From: Ryuthela nishihirai
Lineage: Eukaryota; Arthropoda; Arachnida; Araneae; Heptathelidae
Length of the DNA stretch: 64,000 bases
Reading direction: 5' to 3'
Assembly (NCBI GenBank): GCA_038380435.1
Contig: JAWZYU010000121.1
Span: 124,001 to 188,000 of the forward strand
The translations under genes and the position numbers were made by a program. Of this stretch, positions 9,800 through 20,759 are shown piece after piece (positions within the stretch are counted from its first letter, which is position 1; each line of letters begins with the position of its first letter). The notes below the pieces were generated by a model. The model did not search any database. It was not told the DNA's origin and worked only from the letters and a program-made list of their open reading frames with translations.

Positions 9800-10971
9800 T
9801 GTCCCAAGGTCTAATAGTAACTGTGTCGCCAACTAGTGGCTAAAAATGTAATTAAAATTAAAGTATTCAGGTTTTTTTTTTAATCTTTAAGTAGAAAGCA
9901 CTTCAACATTATGTTAATTTCCAGTAACTAGGCTGTATTAATTCGTTTTGTATATAGAATGCGTTGATTACAATATATTAAGTATATAGTGTTAAAAGAA
10001 ATTCAATTAAAATTCTTTATTTTCCCCTTAAATTATAAGAAAATGTTTTAATGCGGATTTGTGGAGATGCATTTAAACATGAAATATTGCTCACATTACT
10101 TCCAATTGGGTACTTAACTGTTGAATGAAAGAAATTAGTAATTAATGTGTAAAATACTGAAAAAATGCGTAATATTGAAACACAGAGCATGTCATATTTA
10201 AGTCTCAGAGGTATATGTTGATAAGTTCGCTAGTCCTTTTTTTTTCTTATGTGCAATGCTAAAAAAAAAGGAAATCATCAGTATTTTTTGATATTAAGCA
10301 GCTGAAATTAGTGGTGAATTTCGCTATTTTACATTGTATTTAATGTAGGTAAGCATAATTTTTTTATCTCAGTCGTTAAAAATCTGGGAATTAAATGTAT
10401 TTTTTTTTACTAAACAGTTGAAATAAGTGGTGAATTTCGCTATTTTACATTGTATTTAATGTAGGTAAGCATGTTTTTTTTTATCTCAGTCGTTAAAAAT
10501 CTGGGAATTAAATGTATATTTTTTTTACTAAACAGTTGAAATAAGTGGTAAGTGAGTAATTCGAATAACAGTATGACAATCCTATTTTTTTTTTATTCAT
10601 AGGAAATAAAATTCGTCTCTACACCTCTGTATTATATACAGGAAATTATCCTTTATTGTAAAGTATTAATATTCAGTAAAATCTGCTCTAACACACTTTA
10701 TCGCTAAATGGCTGATACAATAATTTCGATTATTTATCTGTAAAAATCTACGTAAAGTTGTCGTCTCTGCAAAGTAAAAATTAGAATTTCATCCCGTGCT
10801 GATAAATTTCTCATAAACACAGCACTCTGCACGTTTAATGTAGTCCTGGCACTTTTGAGAGGCGATTGCTAGAAAAAAAAAGACGTTGATTCTGAGGAAG
10901 CTCCTTCCGGGCTATGTAATGAGCTAGCATGCAGGCGACTTACGATAGCTTCGAAAACAAATCTTATATTT
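9590..10971. other. Unique spacer between the two arms
   Basis: This 1,382-bp AT-rich segment has no recognisable gene. It holds a foldback element at 9588-9799 next to the left arm, a tandem repeat at 10301-10550, and otherwise poly-A/T-rich sequence. If the element arose by terminal duplication of a longer Polinton, this is the only non-duplicated remnant. Confidence 0.6.
10301..10550. repeat. Tandem repeat, about 117-bp unit, 2.2 copies
   Basis: A unit beginning GTTGAAATAAGTGGTGAATT and running through GTAGGTAAGCAT, a T-run and CAGTCGTTAAAAATCTGGG starts at 10301, 10417 and 10535, the last one partial. Confidence 0.75.
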
Positions 10972-11464
10972 TCACCACTTCTTAATACTTGAGAACGTCA
11001 CTATATCGCGAAATTATAAGTAATGTTTGATAAACCATGAAAATTTAGAGAATTACCAACCTTTTATTATAAGTGTAATTCCAGACATGGATTCCCAGAA
11101 GGGCTTTCTCCCAGTGATTGAGTGAACTGCTTCCAACGCAATACTGGCGAGGTAATGACTCAGCGCCTCGAGTGTCCGTGATAATGCTTGTTTATCTCCT
11201 CGCTTGCTAGAGATAAGACTCGGACGACACATATATTTCATTTAAAAATTTTTATTGATTTCAAAGTATTAGGTGAAACAATGACAATGTGTGTACATGT
11301 AATGATTTCCATTGGTTTACAATTTTATACATTTCACATTGATGATTTTTTTTTTCACACTGATTATACTTTACAGCCTGCTTACAGAAAAAAATATGCA
11401 GGTTAACAGAGGAAATGGTTGTTTATATACAGTTGTCTACATATAATAACGATGACATGTAATA

Positions 11465-14400
11465 TTTATACATATATAGGGGGTTATATGCATACATTTG
11501 GATAAATTTATCATATTTTTTATACATAAATAGCTCAAACACATTAAAAATCACAGTGAAATATTCGTTTTTTCTGTTATGTTATTTTTTCATTGTTTTG
11601 TAGTGACCGTACGAAAGGGTGTCATAACCATTTTCTAAAATATATCTTTTATCGTCAAATGGTGACAGACCAAGTTTTGCACCTTTCACTGTATGAAGAT
11701 GGTGGTTGCTACTTTGAATCCTTGTCAAATCTACTCGACAAGGTGATTTGTTTATTAAACAGTCTCTGCAATCCTTGTGACGAAGGGTTCTTTTTACGAT
11801 GTATTTGGGGACTCCTTTCCCCGTCTTCTTCTCATGTAAACTCTGAAGGGAATACATTTTAGAACGAAGGCCTGCAAATTGTTTGATAGGTACTCCAGAA
11901 AGTTCATCTTTCATTTTACCTAGTACCTTTTTATTATGTGTACTATGCAAAACATGGTCTATGTGATAGTCGGATGTATCAAAATGATCTATATCGCCTT
12001 TCATATCAGCATACACATCCTCAGTTTGAAGTTCGTAGCACAGTGAATCTGTATCAGTGAACAATAATTTAGCTTTTTCTCCATATTTTGGGCTAATATA
12101 CTCATAATGAAAGCTATACATCAATAGTTTACTATTATCTAGAATACTGAAACCAGCATAAATAAGCCTGTTGAGTTTCAATTTAGTTAGCTTTGATTGT
12201 ACAAATGCGAGGTCGTTGTCAAAAACAGGAAAAGTGTGAAAAGCAGGTGATGCTACGAGTTTACATACTCTCTTCGGGATCTGAGTGAATTCAATTTTCA
12301 CTCGATTTCTCAAATTTTCCATCCTTTTTCCAAACACAGCATTATTCATCAGTTTGAAGAAGTCTTTCTCGAAGTCGTTTCTAGCTTTCTCCCGCTGATC
12401 TGTATTAAATTCTATATATGGTTTTAGCCAGCAAGACTGATTAAATTCTAAAATGCGATGTATTTTCTTCAGCTGCATATCGAAGGCTAAATATTGTTTG
12501 AGATTTCGATAATGAAGGATATATTTTTCCTTAGAATTTAGATTTGGGGCTAATTTCACGACTGATTACTTGTATTTATTCCTAGGCTTTGGGCAACCTC
12601 TTGACAATATGGGGATAGCATGCTGCTGGTAATCTGAAGTTTCTCAGGGGCTAGTGGATAATCGTTATGCTTGTCGTGCAGAGAAACTGGATAATCTAAA
12701 TCAACTTCCAATATGTATCCTATATTCAAATCATCAACAATTATCGTAATATTTAGATCTCCTATTTCTTCTTTATTAAGCCATCGAAAATCGCTTTGAG
12801 GGAGGCATTGTGACATTGCCCGTCCATAAAGATTGTTAGCATCATAGTACATAATGTATTTAGAGGATAACTGAGGATTATAGGTGTCCAAATACTTGTT
12901 GTTTGCAGTACTAAGACGATTACATATCACAGAAATTCCCCCTCGTATGCCTTTTTCCAGGAAAAGGTACATTGTAGGGTCAGTTATCAACTCAAGATTT
13001 ACATTTGTCATTTTTAAGCATGCTTGCCAGGCTAATCCAGGAGCTGTGTAAACATGACAGGGATCGATTTCATAGTATCTGATGCATATTTTTCTGAAAC
13101 TTTCGAAAACATCTGCTAAGAGGAGTACGTCTGTCTTCAGGTACAAGTCATGATACTGGCCTAGATTTTTTATGTTGAATGTATTCCATACTCTTATTGC
13201 ATGGGCGTAGTCTTCTTCCCCTAGTGCTTCTTCTGTGAGTTGGTTGTAAAATGCTTCACGTGGTGGTAATACTATTTCTTCAAACTTTTCACTGTTGTCA
13301 ATATGATCATAGGGGTAAACCCCTTTTCTCAAAACCAGGTGTAACCGTTCAGTTTCAACATGTTCCTTTAAAATATGGAACTCATCTGGTGATAAATTAT
13401 TTACTAGCTTCTCAAGGGATGTGCTTAAAAACTGATAGGAGTCTATAAAATGTAATGTCCCCAGGGAGAAGGTTATGTATGTTTCCATGTTATTGGGAAT
13501 GCAATTAATCTTCTTATTTTTGATTCTGCCGATTCCCTGCATAATAAAGTGGCTGTCATATCCCTTTAGGTTGTGGAAGATAACTGGAATCCTATTGGTT
13601 AACTTAAAGTTCAGATTACAGGAATTATGGACGGCTCCTCAGAATTTACCTGTTATATGATCGTGATCTCTCACACGATCTGCTCCTAGAGCATGCTTAC
13701 AAATATGACAGTCAGTAGCGTCGCGAAACAGTTTCTCTTCATGATTCGAGAGTTGCATTGCTTTATCATCGATAGTAAATTTTTAATGTTTTCTTCTTCT
13801 TTAAGCAGACGTTCTAAAAATTCTTCTACTGCATTAGGACCTCTATAAACTACCGGAGGTTTATAGCTGCAGCCATCAGGTCCAACAACAAGATATGCAA
13901 ATCCACAGGGTTCATGATTTGCCATGATAGTGGTGTGAGATTTTTCAGGGTTAGGCATACAAGCGTCCACTTTCACTAGGAATGATTCAAAGTCGGCATA
14001 AATCACGTATGGAACAGGCTGCTGAAACTTAAAATTTGTGAATTTCAGCCATTTCTCTTCTTCAGTTGGGAATTCTACTCTCTGAGGTCCATGTTCTTGA
14101 CAATATGGGATATGATCCTTCAAGAGTGATTCATTTGCGAAACGGTGAAGGCAGTCATCACAGTAGAAACGTACACCGTTATGTTTGGTGAGAGGACTGA
14201 GAAGTCTACTCATATTCTTAATGGAGCAATAATGCTGTTTTTCATCATCCGATAACAGAAGGAGATTCGTGTGCGCTTTAAATCTGAATGGTGTGATGTA
14301 GAGTGGGAACACTTCTTTCTCATATCCAAAAACATTAACAGAAATATTGTTCATTTTTTCGAATTTAGATATTTCATTTATTGTAACAGGGTAAATTAGC

Positions 14401-15417
14401 CCAGATGTGTTTAATTTTTCTTCTAAATGTATATAGTTGTTAAGGCGCTGCGGATGATCTGTGGCAGGATACAAAGAGGCTGAAACAGACCAGACAAAAG
14501 ATTTTTGGTCGGAATTACATACATTGACAATAGCGTGTTTTAACAGTAATTCTCTTGGAGTAGGGATATAACTAGATCCTGCAAGAGGTATATATTTCCC
14601 AATGTTCATTTCAGCGTGGAGTACAGCATCCAGTGTCCATCCACTATGTGCTCCTTCAAATTCTTCAAATGAGGCCTTAATCTTCTTATATGCGGAATCC
14701 AATTCTCTGCTTAGGGATGATGTAGGAAGACTTGTGGCACAGTTACTTCGGAAAAATGGAGTGCTGTGTTCGAAGGTAGAAGGGGAAACTTTTCGCCTGA
14801 AGCGCACTTGTACAGCAAGGTACCATTTAATGCTACCTTTCGAGGTCAATTCTTTCAGATGTGTCATGAGTGACTCCTGTGAGGATTCTAGGAAAAAAGT
14901 GAGGTCAACAGATGTTTCATCCGTTGCCACCAGCTTATGTGTTGACAGGGTCCTTTTTATTTCTTCTGTAAACTGACAGGGGTCTTCAGGGTCTGGTTTT
15001 TGTTTCTTCTGGGGAATCCTTTCATCTTCAGAACGTTTTCGTTTATTATTGTGGTGGTTTCTTTTATGGCGCAAAAGACTGTCTTTTCTCCCAAACTCCA
15101 TTGCGCACTCCACATTTGTAGCTTTTCCTGGTGGTGTGGGATAACTTGTGACGTCGGACGTCCCCTCTCCTTGAGAATGTCGATTTGCATTCAGAGCACT
15201 TAAACAGGTTATTCCCATCATGATTTCTCATATGACGAATGAGATTTTTCTGGAGCGTGAAAGCCTTCTCGCATATATCGCATGGATACATTATGAAACA
15301 GTGAGTTGTAAAAATAACTGATACTACACGAGGACGTGGAGAACTATCACTATTGCGTTCTAACAGTTGAAAAAAATCACGGAGAAGCAGAGAACCGTCA
15401 CTGTCAACGTCTGACAA
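11465..15417 (-). pseudogene. Zinc-finger protein-primed DNA polymerase B, right copy, broken
   Basis: It has the same architecture and motifs as the left copy: finger one is intact here (CDICEKAF with both Cys), YADFE is followed in frame by SFLVKVD, and ExoII/III, Pol A, Pol B, DTDS and RSKMYS are all present. Its lesions differ: a 2-nt deletion in finger three near 15113, a 1-nt deletion near 13763 just after LLSMIK, a 1-nt deletion near 12567 (AAGTAATC where the left copy has AAGTCAATC), and early termination after KTMKK near 11582. The TGA at 13641-13639 is shared with the left copy (6928-6930). The first codon is again TTG (15417). Function as for the left copy; neither copy can make a full-length enzyme as written. 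Confidence 0.9.
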
Positions 15418-15447
15418 TAGAATGAGGAATCTGACTGATGGATGTCG

Positions 15448-15455
15448 TATTTATA
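15448..15455 (-). promoter_or_regulatory. Candidate TATA box of the right polymerase gene
   Basis: The inverse of TATAAATA, with TCAGTC downstream on the minus strand, exactly mirrors the left arm. Conservation in both arms is expected from their recent common origin, so it is weak evidence of function. Confidence 0.3.
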
Positions 15456-15861
15456 CTAGAAGAAGGACTATCCCACAGAAACTGATTTAAAAGACTGTCC
15501 CGCAGTAAATGAAAAGAAACAATGCTACTGAGTAGAAATCCTTTGAAAAGCAGAACTTCTAATAGGTGAGTCAGGATTCAAAATGGCAGAGTCTGGACTT
15601 AGAAATTTTGGATGAGGGTAGAAACCAAGATGGACGTCGGTGGTAATTACTAATGGATTTTCTGCAATTTAACTGAATAATTTCAGATTAATACATTACT
15701 GGAGGGAGGTATTTTATTCCCCATTGTCCAACTTCAATCTTTAAAAACAGTGAGAATTTTGACCAATGTGCTCCGCCACCAGCTTGTAACACACGGGTGA
15801 CGGAGCCCATAGGATTGACATAGCTCCGCCACTCGCTCAGAACTCTTCTTATCCCCCTATT

Positions 15862-15867
15862 TGTGTA
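15862..15867. repeat. 6-bp target-site duplication (right), TGTGTA
   Basis: This is the partner of 4708-4713. It is followed by GATCAAATTTTTTCA, which continues the interrupted RT sequence. Confidence 0.9.
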
Positions 15868-16235
15868 GATCAAATTTTTTCATTTAGTCAGATTCTTGAG
15901 AAATGGTTAGAGTTTGAAAAATCTGTGGTTACTATCGTTTCAGATTTCAAAAAGACTTTTGACTCTGTTCTGTGGAGAACATTGAAAACTACCTGCAGAA
16001 AAGTAGTGCGATATGAGATAATTTATCAAACGAAATAAATATTATTTTCCTAATTTATGAATACTTGAAGAGACGATTGTTAAGAGATGATAACAATCTG
16101 AGCTTGATAGCTTGGCTGAAAAAGCAGAGGAGCAGCTCGACTTTGTATCAGCAGAGCAGATATTTAATTCATTGACTGTTGATGGTAATAATTTGCGATT
16201 AATCGTGAGGACGTATGGCGTAACAGAGAAGTGAA
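15868..16235 (+). mobile_element. Decayed non-LTR retrotransposon, right half
   Basis: RT residues continue from the left half: DQIFSFSQILEKWLEFEKS, then SDFKKTFDSV up to about 15968, and NNLRLIVRTYGV at about 16180-16215, matching HNLWLIVRSYGI in LINE copy D. Between them lies about 200 bp of foreign filler. This contains an 83-bp segment (about 16088-16170) that duplicates the linker sequence at 3852-3935, and a 33-bp segment (15990-16018) whose inverse occurs near 17140-17178. Confidence 0.65.
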
Positions 16236-16394
16236 TCTACATAGTGAAAACTCTGTGAAATCGTTGAGTGAAGTGTGAGATTTGCGGACACTTTTCTCTA
16301 CAAAATCCTTCGTATATCCCTAAATGGCCCCCTCCAAAATTAAGACTTATGCTGCCCCTTTCTGGTTCAAGTACACAAGGAGTTTTTATGGGTG

Positions 16395-16612
16395 GTACTA
16401 TGGTTAGAACGCTTGGTTACTGATCAAAGTGACCTAGGTTTGCCCCAAGGTAAGACATGAATGTCTGTGTTGTCTTTCTTTTGAGGACTGGCCTTCCTCG
16501 TAGAGCTCTAGGGCTCTACGAGGGTAATGCAGAGAAAGGTTTGATGGGAAAAGATTCCCATCAAACCTTTCTCTGCAAGCATCTCCTTGAAAGGTATTTC
16601 ATTATTTCTTTA
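16395..16612 (+). repeat. SINE-B copy carrying two perfect hairpins
   Basis: The tRNA-like head (ATGGTTAGAACGCTTGGTTACTG, diverged B box) and GGTAAGACATGAATGTCTGTG are followed by two foreign hairpins instead of the usual middle: an 11-bp stem at 16496-16506/16513-16523 and a 22-bp perfect stem at 16529-16550/16555-16576 with a 4-nt loop. The SINE tail CAAGCATCTCCTTGAAAGG follows. Confidence 0.6.
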
Positions 16613-16667
16613 ATTACAGAATTTCCAAGTCGTACTGAGGAATTTTCCTTTTACCCCATTGAGCACG

Positions 16668-17055
16668 ACAGGGGCACCTCAGTCATTAGTGCACCAGACT
16701 GGTAATCTGCAGTTCCCAGGTTCGAGTGCCAGCTGGGTCAACATTGAGATTTATCTCTGCAAAATTCCACACCCTGTCAACAGTCAGTAGGGTACACCAA
16801 TGGGTTTGGAAATGTAACCGTCCGTCGAATAGGACGTTAAGCCTTGGCACTGTGTGTGGGAAAGCCATATCCTATGCACGTTAAAGGACACGTTGGACGG
16901 TCTTGGCGGGAGGTTACCATCTGTCTCTTAAGAGCTGTTACAGTGGGCACACTCCTCCAACTTTCTCTGATCCTTCAGGTTCCTTGTGACTTGGACATTT
17001 CGCCCATTATGTGCAAAAAAGTGCTGCTTACTGGTGAAACAACCCAATCCCATTC
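16668..17055 (+). repeat. SINE-A (tRNA-derived), full-length diverged copy
   Basis: Box A is degenerate (CACCTCAGTCATTAGTG) and the box B GGTTCGAGTGCC is clear. The family body follows (CACGTTAAAGGACACG, TTACCATCTGTCTC, GTGACTTGG), ending AAACAACCCAATCCC. Confidence 0.75.
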
Positions 17056-17477
17056 AGTACTGGCTTGTATGTCATCGATCATCTCTTCAAGTATTTCAAA
17101 ATTCAGAAAATAATATTAATTCAGTTTAAAAATTTAGGACATATCGCACTACTTTTCTGCAGTTAGTTTTCAATATGGTAAATTCAATAGATTAGCTGCT
17201 TTTTACTTGATGGTGTTTCGAGACTCTCAGTGGTGGTAGCTTTTCCCTTACTAGTCAAGGACGTAGGCAGATGATGTGAGTCCAGTTATCATTTATTTTC
17301 ATGTTAAACCCCATTGTCATAGGATTGGCATCTAACAACTGTCTTAAAATCTGGAAGGCTCTTTTATTGCAGCTCTTCAAAGGCTTTGGTCTCATGACCA
17401 GCAACAAGCTATGGGCCATCTGATCGACTTTGTTTATATGAGTAAATATCAACCCTCATCCTCATTTCATATATATA
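17056..17477. other. Unassigned interval
   Basis: No gene is recognised. It holds the inverted copy (17140-17178) of a 33-bp stretch at 15990-16018. A 65-codon minus-strand frame (17255-17452) has no recognisable domain. Confidence 0.4.
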
Positions 17478-17800
17478 AGTCCGAGCAGGGTCGGTGTTGA
17501 GACTTGTCTCCCCAAAAGTCCCCACCCTGCCCACGGTCAGTAGGGGACACAGATGAGCTTGAAAATGCCACCGTCTGTCGGATGCGACATAAACCTTTGG
17601 CCCCATGTGCGGGAGAGCCATACCCTCTGCACGTTAAAGAACATGCTGGATGGCCTTGATGGGAGGCTACCATCTGTCTCCCAAGAGTTGTTTCACTGGT
17701 TCCACTCCCCCACCTTCTCTGAGACTTTGGGGTCCTTGTGGCCTGGCCATTTAGCCCACTGTGCAAATAAAAGTGCCGCTCAGAGGTAAAACAACCCAAT
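17478..17800 (+). repeat. SINE-A, 5'-truncated
   Basis: It begins within the body (GGGTCGGTGTTGAGACTTGT) without the tRNA head. It has the full body and the 3' end AAAACAACCCAATCC. Confidence 0.75.
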
Positions 17801-17939
17801 CCATATATAAATATTACTAGCAGTTTTGGATGTATTACTACTTATCATTAGTAATATTTTTTTTATATCTACAGCACTTTTCAGTTACAAAGTTTGGAAA
17901 ACGATTATACTGTAAGCTCATATTCACAGACAAAGAATC

Positions 17940-18108
17940 CTCAGCCTCAGAGCATCTCTCAGTTTATACGCCATAGCATAAGGTCTGTGAGGATGGCGGG
18001 ACCTCAGTAGAAAAATGATACTAACGTCCATGCCTTATCCAGGGCTCGAACCCAGGTTCTTTAGATCAAAGCAAAGCACGCTAACCACTTGGTCATGGGA
18101 TGGCTGAT
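17940..18108 (-). repeat. SINE-B copy
   Basis: On the minus strand: head ATGACCAAGTGGTTAGCGTG, box B GGGTTCGAGCCC, then GGATAAGGCATGGACG and a partial tail. The 3' palindromes are diverged. Confidence 0.75.
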
Positions 18109-18172
18109 ATGGAATGGTCTACTGATTTAAAGATTATATTAATCTCTAATGAAAGAACCGAAAATTCGTTTT

Positions 18173-18745
18173 TGGGCAATCAATTTCGAATTTTTTTGTG
18201 TTTCTTTTTAGGGAAATTTCATTTCCATCAGGGCTCTGGTAATATCGAAATTTTTTGTTCCCAGCAGAACCAGATTTATAGATCAACTTAATCTATTCAG
18301 AGTCTGCTTCCGAAGACATCTATGGCACAGATTCTAACCCATAACACTGCAGCAAAACCTGACAATTTTTTATAACAAATTTCTGAAAATGATTCAAGGT
18401 ATATACCGAATGCTGCGGAACTTTGGTGAAACCAGTAAGCTCTCAAAAATGGTTCAAAGTTAATAACATTATTATATATATAACTTATATTACAGTACAA
18501 TAGAACTTTAAAATTTAAAATTTATCTTGCGTATTTTATGGAATAGCAATTTTCAAAATTTATTTTATACTTTCCAAATTAAATGAAGACATCAAGGTAC
18601 ATAAAAATAACGAGAAGAAAACAATTGCCTCGTTAAAATTAAGCAAAAAGTCAAAAACCTTACTTCCGCTAAACGAACACCTTTCGTTTGCTATGTTCCG
18701 TTCAGTAATTATGTAGGAGATTAAGAAAGCAGTATGTTACGTCGA
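18173..18745. repeat. Unclassified dispersed repeat R1, copy 1
   Basis: It is co-linear with 47383-47920 over about 550 bp. Shared blocks include GGTAATATCGAAAT, TTCCCAGCAGAACCAG/TTCCCAGAAGATCCAG, ATGGCACAGATTCTA/ATGGCACAGATCCTA and TTCAAAGTTAATAACAT. A second relative of the 3' part lies at 46830-46990. No coding potential or terminal repeats are seen. Confidence 0.6.
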
Positions 18746-19614
18746 GCAATTTTCCGAAATTACTCATTACAACGAAGTTACAGCGTTCACTAAACGGAGC
18801 CACTGAAATGGAACGTATTAAATAGTATAGGAAATTCCAGGATTTGAAATTTCGAAACAAGTTATGTTTTGTTTGATACGAAACTATATTAGGATGGATT
18901 AATTTGATGGTGTATAACGAAACTAGAGTGATTGTGACCCTGTAATGATCCTTCAACCAGATGATATGATGACATAGAAGGTAAGTTTTGAAAATTTTTA
19001 ACCTTTTATTTGAAATACAAAATCTTTAAAACGTGTTCGTTTTACTTGTGCTGCCATCTAATCACAGCATTATGAACTGATTTGCCATCTAACTACGAGT
19101 TTTGTGTTAGCGATCAGTTTCGTATTGAATATCCTGCCTAAAATACTAGAACTGAAACCCATTCACTAATTATTTCGTCATTTACTGAGCAAGGAGTAGG
19201 GAAACCTGCGAAAAGATTTAAAATAAAATTCAGACAAAGTCTGCATAAATATAAGCAGGTAGAGACTCATTATTGTTTAAAAATATTAACATTATTGGAC
19301 AATAAAACTATTAGAAATAAGTTTGCAGAAATAGATGATTGCAGGAAAAGAATGATTTAAAAGTTGAAGTTTAAAGTTTCTTATCAATTATGATTACCAA
19401 ACTTGATAAAATGTGAAATCATGGACAAAAACCTTATATTATTTTTTCACAATTGTAAGCAATACTCTCATTTATACAGCCAATTTTTTCTTTTTCAAAA
19501 TATCGACATTTATTCAAAACATATTTATGGCAATTGTTTCTATTACTATTCTTTGTTTCTCAATATTTTACCCTAATCTCTTAATTTTATGATGTGTCAT
19601 AAAATTAAAAATGC
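18746..19614. other. AT-rich gap, no gene seen
   Basis: Both strands were read for coding segments, RNA genes and repeats; nothing recognisable was found apart from short A/T runs. Confidence 0.4.
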
Positions 19615-19830
19615 TACATTTCATACAGAACTTCCTTCCACTCAGAAACATAAAAGTTCAGCTGGGGACTACCGTCTCTGACCCCCAAAAATTAAATACA
19701 GGAGTACCACAGGGCAGTGTGGTCTCTCTGTGACTGTTTGACATCCTTTTACATGACCTCCCTAAACAATTACCTAAAGACATGACATGCTCAATTTTTG
19801 CTGATGACATAGCACTTTTTGAACCAGTGA
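19615..19830 (+). mobile_element. Jockey/CR1-type reverse-transcriptase scrap
   Basis: One frame reads VQLGTTVSD, then LNTGVPQGSVVSL, a stop, DILLHDLPKQL and SIFADDIALF. GVPQGS and FADD are the canonical non-LTR RT motifs around the catalytic aspartates. This RT type differs from the LINE family at 23.8-40.9 kb, which has GVRQG and YADD. It is a short, dead fragment truncated at both ends. Confidence 0.8.
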
Positions 19831-19989
19831 TGAATTATTAGAATTATCTTTTTGGGCTTTTCAGATTTATGTACAGTGAAATTACTTTCATTCCATGATC
19901 GTTTAAAATTGTGGAACAGCAGTCCATTGTTCAGTAGTATGAGCGTTTCGAAACAGATTTTGGTAAGTTTTTGGAACACTGCTAAATGG

Positions 19990-20357
19990 GGGGTGGCTCA
20001 GTCAGTAGCGCGCCAGGCTCATAATCTGTAGTTCCCAGGTTCGAGTCCCAGCTGGGTCAGCATTGAGATTTCTTCCCGTCCTGCCCACGGTCAGAAGGGG
20101 ACACCGATGGGCTTGGAAAGACCGCCGTCCATCGGATGGGACGTTAAGCCGTGGTCCCGTGTGCAGGAGAGCCATACCCTGTGCACGTTAAAGAACACGC
20201 TGGGTGGCCTTGACGGGAGGCTACCATCTGTCTCCCAACAGCTGTTCCAGTGGGTCCCCTCCCCCAACCTTCTCTGAGCCTTCGGGGTCCATGTGACCTG
20301 GCCATTTAGCCCATGGTGTGCAAAAAGTGCCGCTCAGAGGTAAAACAACCCAACCCA
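19990..20357 (+). repeat. SINE-A with 12-bp target duplication
   Basis: ACTGCTAAATGG at 19978-19989 and again at 20358-20369 flanks a complete copy. The head has box A TGGCTCAGTCAGTAGCG and box B GGTTCGAGTCCC; the anticodon-loop region CTCATAATCT (CAT) indicates a tRNA-Met ancestor. It ends AACAACCCAACCCA. This is the best-bounded SINE-A copy. Confidence 0.9.
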
Positions 20358-20759
20358 ACTGCTAAATGGCATTCTTTGGTGATTGGTAATAGGCAGTTGA
20401 AAGAGGTGCAACAAATGGACTATGATTGGAGTGGAGGGGGGACAGAAATTTTCCAACTCAAAAATCAAATTTTGCCAAGAGGCAAAATAAGTATTTTACA
20501 TAAATTTAATTATGTCTGTCAGGGACGTACCCAGGATTTTGTTACTTTGGGGGAGGGGAGCATTGATTTTGTTAACTCTCATTATTACCTATCTTCCTAT
20601 TGCTTCTACCTCTGACATTTCTCAGATGGTCGATTTGTCAGTTTCTCGGTTTGCCTGTTCATGGATTTGACAAAATGATGTTTATCATATCTTTCCAATG
20701 CAATAGAGAAACTTAATGATTTCTATGTCAAACAGAAGTCTGTGGTGTGGGTACTGTTA

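Larger units (their letters stand above)
4714..15861. mobile_element. Palindromic Polinton/Maverick-like element with a polymerase gene in each arm
   Basis: The 11,148-bp element is bounded by a 6-bp direct repeat. It consists of two inverted arms (4714-9589 and 10972-15861) around a 1.38-kb spacer. The ends read AGTAGGGGGATAAG on the left and AATAGGGGGATAAG on the right (inverted). Six-base duplications and termini starting AG are recorded hallmarks of Polintons, and protein-primed PolB is their replicase. Nothing resembling integrase, adenovirus-like protease, packaging ATPase or capsid genes is present, so it cannot be autonomous as it stands. I infer a replication by-product or internal-deletion derivative that was integrated. 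An alternative is a distinct, undescribed PolB-bearing foldback family. Confidence 0.8.
10972..15861 (-). repeat. Right inverted arm (4890 bp)
   Basis: It is the reverse complement of the left arm and nearly the same length. It begins TCACCACTT at 10972 and ends at the terminus CTTATCCCCCTATT. Differences from the left arm are scattered, which fits independent decay after a single duplication or conversion event. Confidence 0.9.

Noticed and set aside
9569..9832. An 87-codon minus-strand ORF in the element's spacer
   Set aside because: It spans both arms of a foldback hairpin; the mirror-image sequence explains the frame.
13251..13660. Plus-strand ORFs inside the right polymerase copy (also 7121-7318 and 6909-7094 in the left)
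   Set aside because: They are antisense shadows appearing symmetrically in both arms because the arms are near-identical.
4708..15867. The inverted arms as an assembly artefact
   Set aside because: The arms differ by many scattered substitutions and distinct indels and are bounded by a true target duplication; an artefactual mirror would be identical. Long-read confirmation would still help.
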